A DNA stretch of 64,000 nt, taken from positions 1-64,000 of the forward strand of contig JBCNNW010000008.1 in the NCBI GenBank assembly GCA_039594205.1, read 5' to 3'. Every line of letters begins with the position of its first letter. Position 1 is the stretch's first letter. Origin of the DNA: Pseudescherichia sp039594205. Lineage in GTDB: Bacteria; Pseudomonadota; Gammaproteobacteria; Enterobacterales; Enterobacteriaceae. Below the pieces are notes generated by a model. It saw only the letters and a program-made list of their open reading frames with translations, had not been told where the DNA came from and ran no database searches. The position numbers were made by a program, and so were the translations under genes. Below, piece after piece: positions 35,232-43,699 of the stretch.

Positions 35232-36929
35232 ATGTTGCTGAAGTACAAGAAAAACCGTTCGCTGTACATCCCCTATGCTGGCCCCGTGCTGTTAGAGTTT
35301 CCCCTGCTGAATAAAGGCAGCGCCTTTAGCCTGGAAGAGCGACGCAACTTTAACCTGCTCGGCCTGCTCCCCGAAGTGGTGGAGACCATTGAGGAGCAAG
35401 CCGAACGTGCCTGGCTGCAGTATCAGGGCTTTAAAACGGATATCGATAAGCACATCTATCTGCGCAACATTCAGGACACTAACGAAACCCTATTCTATCG
35501 TCTGGTAGAAAACCATCTCGATGAGATGATGCCGGTGATCTACACTCCGACGGTCGGCTCTGCCTGTGAGCGTTTCTCTGAGATTTACCGTCGTGCGCGC
35601 GGGGTGTTTATCTCCTACGAAAACCGCCACATGATGGATGACATCTTACAGAACGTCCCGGCGCACAATATTAAAGTGATTGTCGTTACCGACGGCGAAC
35701 GTATTCTGGGACTCGGCGATCAGGGCATCGGCGGCATGGGTATCCCTATCGGAAAACTGTCGCTCTACACCGCCTGCGGCGGCATCAGCCCGGCTTATAC
35801 TCTACCAGTGGTGCTGGATGTCGGTACCAATAACCAGCAGCTGCTTAACGATCCGCTCTACATGGGCTGGCGTCATCCCCGCATTAGCGGCGACGAATAC
35901 TATGAATTTGTCGATGAGTTTATCCAGGCTGTGAAGCAGCGCTGGCCAGATGTGCTGCTGCAGTTTGAAGACTTCGCCCAGAAAAATGCTATGCCGCTCC
36001 TCAACCGTTACCGAAATGAGATCTGCTCATTTAACGATGATATTCAGGGTACTGCGGCGGTGACGGTGGGTACGCTGATCGCGGCCAGCCGTGCCGCAGG
36101 CAGCCAGCTGAGTAATCAGAAGATTGTCTTCCTCGGCGCAGGCTCTGCCGGCTGCGGTATCGCTGAGCAGATCGTTGCCCAGACCCAGCGCGAAGGGCTG
36201 AGCGAAGCGGCGGCGCGGCAGAAAGTGTACATGGTCGATCGCTTCGGTCTGCTGACGGATCAGATGCCGAACCTGCTGCCGTTCCAGAGCAAGCTGGTGC
36301 AGAAACAGGATAATATCCAGAACTGGGAGACCAGCGGCGACGCCATCTCTCTGCTGGATGTGGTGCGCAACGTCAAGCCGGATATTCTGATTGGCGTTTC
36401 AGGCCAGACCGGACTGTTCACGGAGGAGATTATTCGGGAGATGCATAAATACTGCCCGCGCCCTATCGTCATGCCGCTCTCAAACCCGACCTCCCGCGTA
36501 GAGGCGACGCCGCAGGATATCATCACCTGGACCGACGGCAACGCGCTGGTGGCAACCGGCAGCCCCTTCCCGCCGGTGCAGTGGAAAGATAAGCTCTACC
36601 CGATTGCCCAGTGTAACAACGCCTACATCTTCCCTGGCGTCGGGCTGGGTGTGATCGCCGCAGGCGCATCGCGCATTACCGACGAGATGCTGATGGCCGC
36701 AAGCGAAACTCTTGCCGAACACTCCCCGCTGCGAACCAACGATAATGGCATGGTGTTGCCGGGACTTGATGAGATCCAGCACGTCTCTCGTGCTATCGCG
36801 TTTGCGGTAGGTAAAGTCGCTCAGGAAGAGGGTGTGGCGGTGAAAACCTCCGCTGAGGCACTGCAGCAGGCTATCGACGATAACTTCTGGCGGCCCGAGT
36901 ACCGTAGCTATCGCCGGACCTCAATCTGA
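35232..36929 (+). CDS. maeA: NAD-dependent malic enzyme
   Basis: MaeA oxidatively decarboxylates L-malate to pyruvate with NAD. The product from the ATG at 35232 has 565 residues, the same as E. coli SfcA/MaeA. It shows MMPVIYTPTVGSACERFS, the dinucleotide and metal region (VTDGERILGLGDQGIGGMGIP), FEDFAQKNA, NDDIQGTAA and FLGAGSAGCGIAEQ. GGAG lies ten bases before the chosen ATG; an upstream in-frame extension to 35082 has no homology. A clear terminator follows. Confidence 0.95.
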   Translation: MLLKYKKNRSLYIPYAGPVLLEFPLLNKGSAFSLEERRNFNLLGLLPEVVETIEEQAERAWLQYQGFKTDIDKHIYLRNIQDTNETLFYRLVENHLDEMMPVIYTPTVGSACERFSEIYRRARGVFISYENRHMMDDILQNVPAHNIKVIVVTDGERILGLGDQGIGGMGIPIGKLSLYTACGGISPAYTLPVVLDVGTNNQQLLNDPLYMGWRHPRISGDEYYEFVDEFIQAVKQRWPDVLLQFEDFAQKNAMPLLNRYRNEICSFNDDIQGTAAVTVGTLIAASRAAGSQLSNQKIVFLGAGSAGCGIAEQIVAQTQREGLSEAAARQKVYMVDRFGLLTDQMPNLLPFQSKLVQKQDNIQNWETSGDAISLLDVVRNVKPDILIGVSGQTGLFTEEIIREMHKYCPRPIVMPLSNPTSRVEATPQDIITWTDGNALVATGSPFPPVQWKDKLYPIAQCNNAYIFPGVGLGVIAAGASRITDEMLMAASETLAEHSPLRTNDNGMVLPGLDEIQHVSRAIAFAVGKVAQEEGVAVKTSAEALQQAIDDNFWRPEYRSYRRTSI

Positions 36930-36942
36930 GGTAGATAAACTA

Positions 36943-36970
36943 ACGGGCATCTTCTGATGCCCGTTTTTAT
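36943..36970 (+). terminator. Terminator after maeA
   Basis: ACGGGCATC (36943-36951) pairs with GATGCCCGT (36956-36964) around TTCT, followed by a T-run. It begins 13 bases after the maeA stop and abuts the stop of the convergent pyrophosphatase gene. Confidence 0.9.
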
Positions 36971-37576
36971 TTAGTTCTGCTGCGGATGCTTCTCCTTCCA
37001 TGCATCCCATGCCGCTTTGATCTCCTGCTTAGCGGTAGCTGCATCATTGAAGCCGTTCAGCTCCACGCTTTTCCGCCCTGCGGGTAGCTGTTTATAGACG
37101 CGAAAGAAAGCCTCCAGACGCTCCTGCTCGATTTTTGGCAAATCGCTCAGGCTCTGAATCTCATCATAGGTTGGGTCAATTTTGCCCGCAGGCACGGCAA
37201 CAATCTTGTCATCCGTCTCGCCACCGTCGATCATCTTCAGAACGCCGATTGCGCGCAGCTTGATCAGCGTACCAGGCGCCATCGGCGCACGGGTATAAAA
37301 GATAACATCCAGCGGATCGCCATCACCTGCCAGCGACTGCGTCAGCGAGCCATAGTTCGCCGGATAGGCCACCGGCATCGACTGGAACCGGTCAGCAATA
37401 ATAAAGCCGGTTTTTGCGTCGGTTTCATACTTGATAATACCGCCTGCAGGGATCTCCGTTACCGCATAGAACTCCTCCGGATTGTTCTCCGGCTGTGGGA
37501 ATTCCAGAATGTTTTGCGCCTGAACCGACGCCGAAAGAAGTAGACTCACCGCAAGAATTTTTTTCACCAGAAGCAT
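36971..37576 (-). CDS. Exported family I inorganic pyrophosphatase
   Basis: The 201-residue product has the family I PPase signature DGDPLDVI (residues 85-92). Other active-site segments are PVAYPANYG, GVLKMIDGGETDDKIVAVP and LPAGRKSVELNGF. It should hydrolyse pyrophosphate to two phosphates. Residues 1-20 form a Sec signal peptide (KKILAVSLLLSASVQA), so the enzyme is probably periplasmic, unlike the housekeeping cytoplasmic Ppa. The ribosome binding site is weak. It lies between maeA and adhP, a position without such a gene in E. coli. Confidence 0.9.
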   Translation of the reverse strand: MLLVKKILAVSLLLSASVQAQNILEFPQPENNPEEFYAVTEIPAGGIIKYETDAKTGFIIADRFQSMPVAYPANYGSLTQSLAGDGDPLDVIFYTRAPMAPGTLIKLRAIGVLKMIDGGETDDKIVAVPAGKIDPTYDEIQSLSDLPKIEQERLEAFFRVYKQLPAGRKSVELNGFNDAATAKQEIKAAWDAWKEKHPQQN

Positions 37577-37696
37577 CGCTAAAACTCATATAGTTGAGAG
37601 AAGCCAATAACTTACGCTGTGTTTATGACCTCTGAATGACAATGTTTAAAAAAGTTACCTGCGTGTTAATTGAATTGCTGGCTGGCTAGCAAAAAT

Positions 37697-37715
37697 GCGA
37701 ATGATTCTCATAAAT
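37697..37715. promoter_or_regulatory. Candidate Fur box
   Basis: GCGAATGATTCTCATAAAT matches 12 of 19 positions of the Fur consensus, including the central AATGAT and TCAT. It lies in the gap between the divergent pyrophosphatase and adhP genes, so either could be iron-regulated. Confirmation by a matrix scan is lacking. Confidence 0.35.
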
Positions 37716-37840
37716 TATTGCAGGATGTTTCAGCATGGTTGCATACTGAACAGAAGTTATTAATCCTTAAGGAGTAATTGCGTTCCCTTAATTCGCATTG
37801 CGTTATGCATTATTCAACTGCATACCCATAAGGAGATAAA

Positions 37841-38851
37841 ATGAAAGCTGCTGTTGTCACTCACGATCATCAAGTAGAAATCACGGAAAAAACCTTACGC
37901 GCGCTTCGTCACGGCGAGGCGCGGTTAAAAATGGAGTGCTGTGGAGTTTGCCATACCGATCTGCACGTCAAAAACGGCGATTTCGGTGACAAGACCGGGG
38001 TTATTTTGGGCCATGAAGGCATTGGCGTAGTTGAGGAAGTAGGACCGGGCGTCACCTCACTAAAGCCTGGGGATCGCGCCAGCGTGGCCTGGTTCTATGA
38101 GGGATGCGGCCACTGTGAATATTGCAACAGCGGCAACGAAACGCTCTGCCGCGAGGTGAAAAACGCAGGCTATAGCGTCGACGGTGGCATGGCCGAAGGG
38201 TGCATTGTGGTTGCGGACTACGCGGTTAAAGTCCCGGATGGACTCGATCCGGCCGCCGCCAGCAGTATCACCTGCGCAGGCGTGACGACCTATAAATCCA
38301 TCAAGATCTCCCATATTAAGCCCGGTCAGTGGATTGCTATTTATGGTCTTGGCGGCCTCGGCAATCTGGCGATGCAGTACGCGAAGAACGTCTTTAACGC
38401 CAAAGTGATCGCCATCGACGTTAATGATGAACAGCTTAGCCTGGCGTCAGAGATGGGCGCTGATTTGACCATCAACTCCCGTAATGAAGACGCAGCAAAA
38501 ATTATTCAACAAAAAACCGGCGGTGCGCACGCTGCGGTGGTTACCGCCGTGGCCAAAGCGGCGTTTAACTCCGCCGTGGACGCGGTGCGCGCCGGTGGTC
38601 GTGTGGTAGCCGTTGGCCTGCCGCCGGAGTCGATGAGCCTCGATATCCCACGGCTGGTGCTGGACGGCATTCAGGTTGTCGGTTCGCTGGTGGGCACCCG
38701 TCAGGATCTGGCTGAAGCCTTCCAGTTTGCCGCCGAAGGTAAGGTGGTGCCAAAAGTCGCCTCCCGCCCGCTGGAAGATATCAACGCTATCTTCCACGAA
38801 ATGGAACAAGGCAAGATCCGTGGCCGTATGGTGATTGACTTCCGTCATTAA
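37841..38851 (+). CDS. adhP: Zinc alcohol dehydrogenase, propanol-preferring
   Basis: The 336-residue enzyme interconverts short alcohols and aldehydes with NAD(H). Catalytic zinc ligands are Cys37 (CGVCHTD), His58 (GHEG) and Cys145 (SSITCAG). Structural zinc ligands are Cys89, 92, 95 and 103. The NAD fold has GLGGLG. Length and motifs match E. coli AdhP. AAGGAG precedes the ATG. The relation to maeA and sra is conserved apart from the inserted pyrophosphatase gene. Confidence 0.94.
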   Translation: MKAAVVTHDHQVEITEKTLRALRHGEARLKMECCGVCHTDLHVKNGDFGDKTGVILGHEGIGVVEEVGPGVTSLKPGDRASVAWFYEGCGHCEYCNSGNETLCREVKNAGYSVDGGMAEGCIVVADYAVKVPDGLDPAAASSITCAGVTTYKSIKISHIKPGQWIAIYGLGGLGNLAMQYAKNVFNAKVIAIDVNDEQLSLASEMGADLTINSRNEDAAKIIQQKTGGAHAAVVTAVAKAAFNSAVDAVRAGGRVVAVGLPPESMSLDIPRLVLDGIQVVGSLVGTRQDLAEAFQFAAEGKVVPKVASRPLEDINAIFHEMEQGKIRGRMVIDFRH

Positions 38852-38910
38852 TTACCGGTAATTACCGGGGAGTGGAATGCCCTTTCCACCCCGGCATATC
38901 CGGATGCAAA

Positions 38911-38946
38911 AACGGCTCTGCTGAGTGTGAAAGCAGAGCCGTTTAT
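38911..38946. terminator. Terminator between adhP and glgX
   Basis: AACGGCTCTGCT (38911-38922) pairs perfectly with AGCAGAGCCGTT (38932-38943), flanked by AAAA before and TTT after. It suits both the adhP transcript and the convergent trehalose operon. A second GC-rich hairpin lies just before it (38866-38894). Confidence 0.88.
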
Positions 38947-38991
38947 TATTGATCTGCGCCTGGGTAAGCGCTGTTAGCTATTGCCTTACTA

Positions 38992-41067
38992 TTACGGCCT
39001 TCTGAACAGCGCGATGCTGCGCCCTTCCAGAGTAAAGTCCGTTTCGCTATCAATCACAATGCCGCGACTGTCCGTATCAACGGTCGTCAGCTCCAGCACC
39101 CAGCCGCTTTCACCAGGCTGCGGGATACGAAACGTCAGGCTCCCCTCAAATGGGTTAAGCAGCATCAGCACGTCGTGCCAGATCCCCTCCTCCGTTTTCA
39201 GATCCGGACGGCTGATATAGACTACCAGGGCCGATCCCTCCTGCCAGTGCTCCGGCTGTTGAATGCCCCCTTCGGCGTTAAACCACTCGATAAGTAGCCC
39301 ATCGCGCCAGCTCTCACGGCGCAGCAGCGGCTGCTCGGTACGCAGCTTAATAATCTGTCGGGTAAACTCGCGCAGCGCCTCGTTAGAGGCCGGAAGATTA
39401 TCCCATTGCACCCAGGAGATCTCGCTATCCTGACAGTAGCCGTTGTTGTTACCCATCTGGCTGCGGCCAAACTCATCTCCGGCCAGCAGCATCGGCGTGC
39501 CATGGGAGAAGAGCAGCGTGGCGAGGAAGTTTCGTTTCTGCCGCTCGCGGATCGCATTGATATTTTCGTCGTCGGTCGGGCCTTCCGCACCGTAATTATA
39601 AGAGCGATTATCGTTATGACCGTCGTTGTTGTCTTCGCCGTTCTCTTCATTGTGCTTGTCGTTATACGATACCAGATCGTTCAGCGTGAAGCCGTCATGC
39701 GCGGTGATGAAGTTAACGCTGGCCCACGGACGACGACCGCGAATGTCGTAAAGATCGCCAGATCCAAGCAGGCGTGAAGCAAAGTCGGATGCAACGTTAT
39801 CGCCCTTCCAGTACTCACGCACCGTGTCACGATACTTATCGTTCCACTCCGCCCAGCCCGGCGGGAAGCCGCCGACCTGGTAGCCACCCGGTCCAATATC
39901 CCAGGGTTCGCCGATCAGCTTCAGTTTTGACAGCACCGGATCCTGGGTCATGGCATCAAAGAAGCCGCCACGCTGGTCGAAACCTTCCGGCTCACGGCCA
40001 AGAATTGTACCCAGATCGAAACGGAAGCCGTCGATATGCATCGATTCCGCCCAGTAGCGCAGGGAATCCATCACCATCTGCAGCACGCGCGGATGCGAGG
40101 TATTTACGGTATTTCCCGTACCGGTATCGTTAATATAGTAGCGGTGCTGATCAGGCAGCGTGCGGTAGTAAGAGAAGTTATCGATCCCCTTGAACGACAG
40201 CGTTGGTCCCAGTTCGTTACCTTCCGCCGTATGGTTATAGACTACGTCGAGGATCACCTCGATACCTGCATCGTGAAACGCGCGCACCATATCGCGGAAG
40301 CCCTGAATACCTTTCGGCCCGAAGTAACGCGACGCTGGCGCAAAGAAGCCAAGCGTATTATAGCCCCAGAAGTTTTTCAGCCCCCTGTCCAGCAGATGCT
40401 GGTCATCCGGGAACCAGTGAACCGGCAGCAGCTCAACAGAGGTAATACCCAGGCTTTTGATATAGTCGACGGTCGCCTTATGTCCCATCCCCTCAAAGTT
40501 GCCACGCAGCGCCTGCGGCAGCGCAGAGTTGAGCTGGGTAAAACCCTTCACGTGAGTTTCATAAATAATCGCCTGCGACCAGGGAATGTTCGGGCGGTTA
40601 TTGTCTTGCCAGTCAAATTCGTGAGGATCAATCACCCGACACTTCGGCATAAACGGCGCGCTGTCCCGCTTATCAAAGGTTAAATCTTTATCTTCGTGCA
40701 GCATGTCGTAGGCAAAATGCGCTTCGTTCCACTCAACGTCGCCAACCAGTTCGCGGGCATAAGGATCGATAACCAGCTTGTTGGGGTTGAAGCGATGGCC
40801 GTTCTCAGGATCGAAGGGGCCATGGACGCGGAAGCCATAAAGCGCCCCCGGCTTAAGACCCGGTACATAGCCATGCCAGACCTCATGGGTATTTTCCGGC
40901 AGCTCAAGACGAGCAATTTCGTGCTTGCCGCTGGGGTCATAGAGGCAAAGCTCAACGCGCTCTGCATGCGCCGAGAAAAGAGCAAAATTCACGCCCTCAC
41001 CATCGTAGTTTGCGCCGAGAAGATGATAATCCCCCGGCAGGATTTGATACGCGTTACTGTGATTCAT
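38992..41067 (-). CDS. glgX: Glycogen debranching enzyme GlgX/TreX
   Basis: The 691-residue GH13 enzyme cleaves alpha-1,6 branches of glycogen or maltodextrin. An N-terminal CBM48 domain (GANYDGEGVNFALFSAHAERVELCLYD) precedes the barrel. Catalytic motifs are DVVYNHTAEG, DGFRFDLG (nucleophile Asp), LIGEPWD (acid Glu) and ITAHDGFTL. In the treZ-treY-glgX arrangement it supplies linear maltodextrins to TreY. GGAGAAG precedes the ATG, 97 bases after the treY stop. Confidence 0.92.
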   Translation of the reverse strand: MNHSNAYQILPGDYHLLGANYDGEGVNFALFSAHAERVELCLYDPSGKHEIARLELPENTHEVWHGYVPGLKPGALYGFRVHGPFDPENGHRFNPNKLVIDPYARELVGDVEWNEAHFAYDMLHEDKDLTFDKRDSAPFMPKCRVIDPHEFDWQDNNRPNIPWSQAIIYETHVKGFTQLNSALPQALRGNFEGMGHKATVDYIKSLGITSVELLPVHWFPDDQHLLDRGLKNFWGYNTLGFFAPASRYFGPKGIQGFRDMVRAFHDAGIEVILDVVYNHTAEGNELGPTLSFKGIDNFSYYRTLPDQHRYYINDTGTGNTVNTSHPRVLQMVMDSLRYWAESMHIDGFRFDLGTILGREPEGFDQRGGFFDAMTQDPVLSKLKLIGEPWDIGPGGYQVGGFPPGWAEWNDKYRDTVREYWKGDNVASDFASRLLGSGDLYDIRGRRPWASVNFITAHDGFTLNDLVSYNDKHNEENGEDNNDGHNDNRSYNYGAEGPTDDENINAIRERQKRNFLATLLFSHGTPMLLAGDEFGRSQMGNNNGYCQDSEISWVQWDNLPASNEALREFTRQIIKLRTEQPLLRRESWRDGLLIEWFNAEGGIQQPEHWQEGSALVVYISRPDLKTEEGIWHDVLMLLNPFEGSLTFRIPQPGESGWVLELTTVDTDSRGIVIDSETDFTLEGRSIALFRRP

Positions 41068-41164
41068 TCATTCTTCTCCATAGAATGTGGGCATCAAAGA
41101 GCACATTCCTTCAGGCAATAAGCAACCAGTCGCGTTTAAGCGCTGCAAGTTTTCAGGATTCAAA

Positions 41165-43699
41165 TCAATCAGCTATCAATATTTGCGGTACATCTCCAGC
41201 GATAGTGGTTAAATCGAGACGATCGTTCAGAGAGACAATTTCTCCACTAAGAATGTTGCGGTAGCGTCGACCTGCCACGCCTTCAGGTAACGCAATCGAG
41301 GTATCGGTAAACCATGCTGCCTCCGCATCGTCGGGAAGACGCAGCGCGAGGCGCGGCGCAATGACGATCAGCGCGTCACCACCTCTGATCCGCGGCGTCA
41401 CGCGGGCGTAGGCGATAACATGATCCGCCTGCTCTCCGCTTACCGTCAGCGGCAGATAGTCACCCTGGCGGAACAGCACTGGCTTCTGCTGACGCAGGCG
41501 CAGGCTCCTTGCAATAACCTGTTGTTTCAGCAGGCCGCTCTGCCAGCTCTCTTCGCTTGTCGATACGGGCCGATCGTCTCCGTCGAGCTGCCGAATCAGC
41601 GTGGCAAAATCCGGTTCCCGCCGGTTGTCAGGATCGACAAGGCTGAAGTTAAGCGCCTCGCTGCCCTGATAGATATCCGGTACGCCAGGCGCGGTGAGCT
41701 TAATCACCGTCTGGGTAAGGCTGTTCACCAGTCCCGCGCGAATAAACGGCTGCAGCGAGCTAACGAAATCCTGCAGGAAGGTCTGGTTTTCCGGGGAAAG
41801 CAGATGCCGGGCGTAGTCGAGCATCGCTTTTTCAAAGGGATCGTTGCTGTCGACCCAGTCGGTACGCAGCTTCGCCTCCCGCAGCGCTTTTTCAACGAAA
41901 TCCAGGAAACGCGCCTCTAATGCCTTCAGCCCTTCCACATCATCAGGCTGGAGCGTGACCGGCCAGACGCCTGCCAGCGCCTGATAGAGCATCCACGCCC
42001 CGGCGGGTTTTGGCGCCGGGCCATCTTCAAGCTCCACCACCTTATGCTGGTTGATCTCCCGCCAGCGGGCAACGCATACCGCCCAGCGCGACGGGGCCTC
42101 TGTCAGGGTGTAGAGCCGGGCACGCGTATCTTCACCGCGTTTAGTATCGTGAGTCGAGGTGCCGGAGAGCGCGTCGGGCTGTTTTTCCAGCCGTGTCTTC
42201 ATCTCATCGTGGAAACGATCGAGAGAGAAAGTACGGGGCAGCGGTTCAGCCCCGACCTCGTTGAGCGCCAGGCCCATGTTTTGACGGAAAAAGAGCGTAT
42301 CCTCTACGGATTTAGCCATCAGCGGCCCGGTAAGCTGCTGGAAACGGGTGCGGAAAAGCGATGCTTTTTCAGCCACTGCATCAGAGAGTGAACCGGCGAG
42401 AATGCGGGTAATAAAATCGAGCGCCTCGGGATCCGGCGCGTTCTCACTGGCTTTAACCTTCGTCACCACTTTTTGCAGCAGTTCAGCATCGGCTGGTGGC
42501 AACCCGGCTTTTGTACCGTAGGTACGATAGACCGGGAAGGCAACCAGAAGTTCGCGTAACGCAGCACGAACAGTCGCTTCGTCAGCGGAGAGTTCTTCTG
42601 ATTCAGCAATGCCGAGCGCCAGCTTAAGCAAGGTGGTAAATTCACCTTCGAAATTTCTGTCGGCCATCAATAGCTTCGCCGCACGCAGCTCTGCTTTCAT
42701 ATCAACCTGTTTTTCCATGGTTTTGTCGTAGGCCTTGCGCAGCGCGGCAAGCCTGTCGTCATCAACCAGGGCATCAGAGATTGCGGCAATGAATTCGTAG
42801 CCCGTAGTGCCGGACACCGGCCAGTCGTCCGGCAGATGTTCGCCCTTACCCAGGATCTTCTCAACGGTAATGTAGCAGTCGGATCCGGCCTCCTGACGCA
42901 GGCGCTGGAGGTAGCCTTTGGGATCGGCCAGGCCATCTACATGGTCTACACGTAAACCGTCTACCGCCCCGCTGCGCACCAGCTCAAGGATCAGTCGATG
43001 GCTATCGTCAAAGACCGCATCCTCCTCAACGCGAACGCCTGCAAGACCGGTAATTTCAAAGAAGCGACGGTAGGAGAGATCACGCGGCGCATCACGCCAC
43101 GTCATCAATCGATAGGGCTGCTGCTCGTGTAACGCAATAAGTCCCGCTTTATCAGTGAGATTAAGCACTTCATCTTCCCGCCCCTGATAGCTCTCAGGGC
43201 AAAGCGGATAGAAGTTCTCAAAATAGGCGAAGGCAGGTTTACCCGTTTGCGGATCGGCCTGCACGCTAATATCGCCCTTCTCCAGTTCAGCCTCAAAGGT
43301 GTCACCCAGAAATGGCAGGGTCAGTCGTCGCGACCAGTCGATATCGAAATAGCGAGCGTAGCGGCTCTTGTCACCGTTTTCGATCGCGTCGCGCCACCAC
43401 GAATTCTCCAGCGAGGCGGCCATATGGTTTGGCACAATATCGAGAATCAGGCCCAGACCCGCCTCTTTCAATGCGTTCACCATCCGGTCAAAGCCTTCAC
43501 GGCCGCCGATGGCAGGCTCGATTTCGTTGGCATTCGTGACGTCATAGCCATGGGTGGAGCCGGTCGTCGCGGTAAAAATTGGCGAGGCGTAGAGATGGCT
43601 AATGCCAAGCTGCTGCATGTAGGGCACAAGGCCAGCGGCACGGTCAAAGGTCATGCCGTTACGAAACTGAATTCGATAAGTCGCGGTTGGGATCTTCAC
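41165..43699 (-). CDS. treY: Maltooligosyl trehalose synthase
   Basis: The 844-residue GH13_26 enzyme turns the reducing-end alpha-1,4 bond of maltodextrins into an alpha,alpha-1,1 bond. Motifs are TYRIQFRNGMTFDRA, DIVPNHMAAS, LRVDHVDGLADPKGYLQ (nucleophile Asp), YITVEKILGKGE (acid Glu) and TSTHDTKRGEDTRAR. Its ATG overlaps the treZ stop by four bases, so the two are translationally coupled. Confidence 0.95.
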   Translation of the reverse strand: MKIPTATYRIQFRNGMTFDRAAGLVPYMQQLGISHLYASPIFTATTGSTHGYDVTNANEIEPAIGGREGFDRMVNALKEAGLGLILDIVPNHMAASLENSWWRDAIENGDKSRYARYFDIDWSRRLTLPFLGDTFEAELEKGDISVQADPQTGKPAFAYFENFYPLCPESYQGREDEVLNLTDKAGLIALHEQQPYRLMTWRDAPRDLSYRRFFEITGLAGVRVEEDAVFDDSHRLILELVRSGAVDGLRVDHVDGLADPKGYLQRLRQEAGSDCYITVEKILGKGEHLPDDWPVSGTTGYEFIAAISDALVDDDRLAALRKAYDKTMEKQVDMKAELRAAKLLMADRNFEGEFTTLLKLALGIAESEELSADEATVRAALRELLVAFPVYRTYGTKAGLPPADAELLQKVVTKVKASENAPDPEALDFITRILAGSLSDAVAEKASLFRTRFQQLTGPLMAKSVEDTLFFRQNMGLALNEVGAEPLPRTFSLDRFHDEMKTRLEKQPDALSGTSTHDTKRGEDTRARLYTLTEAPSRWAVCVARWREINQHKVVELEDGPAPKPAGAWMLYQALAGVWPVTLQPDDVEGLKALEARFLDFVEKALREAKLRTDWVDSNDPFEKAMLDYARHLLSPENQTFLQDFVSSLQPFIRAGLVNSLTQTVIKLTAPGVPDIYQGSEALNFSLVDPDNRREPDFATLIRQLDGDDRPVSTSEESWQSGLLKQQVIARSLRLRQQKPVLFRQGDYLPLTVSGEQADHVIAYARVTPRIRGGDALIVIAPRLALRLPDDAEAAWFTDTSIALPEGVAGRRYRNILSGEIVSLNDRLDLTTIAGDVPQILIAD

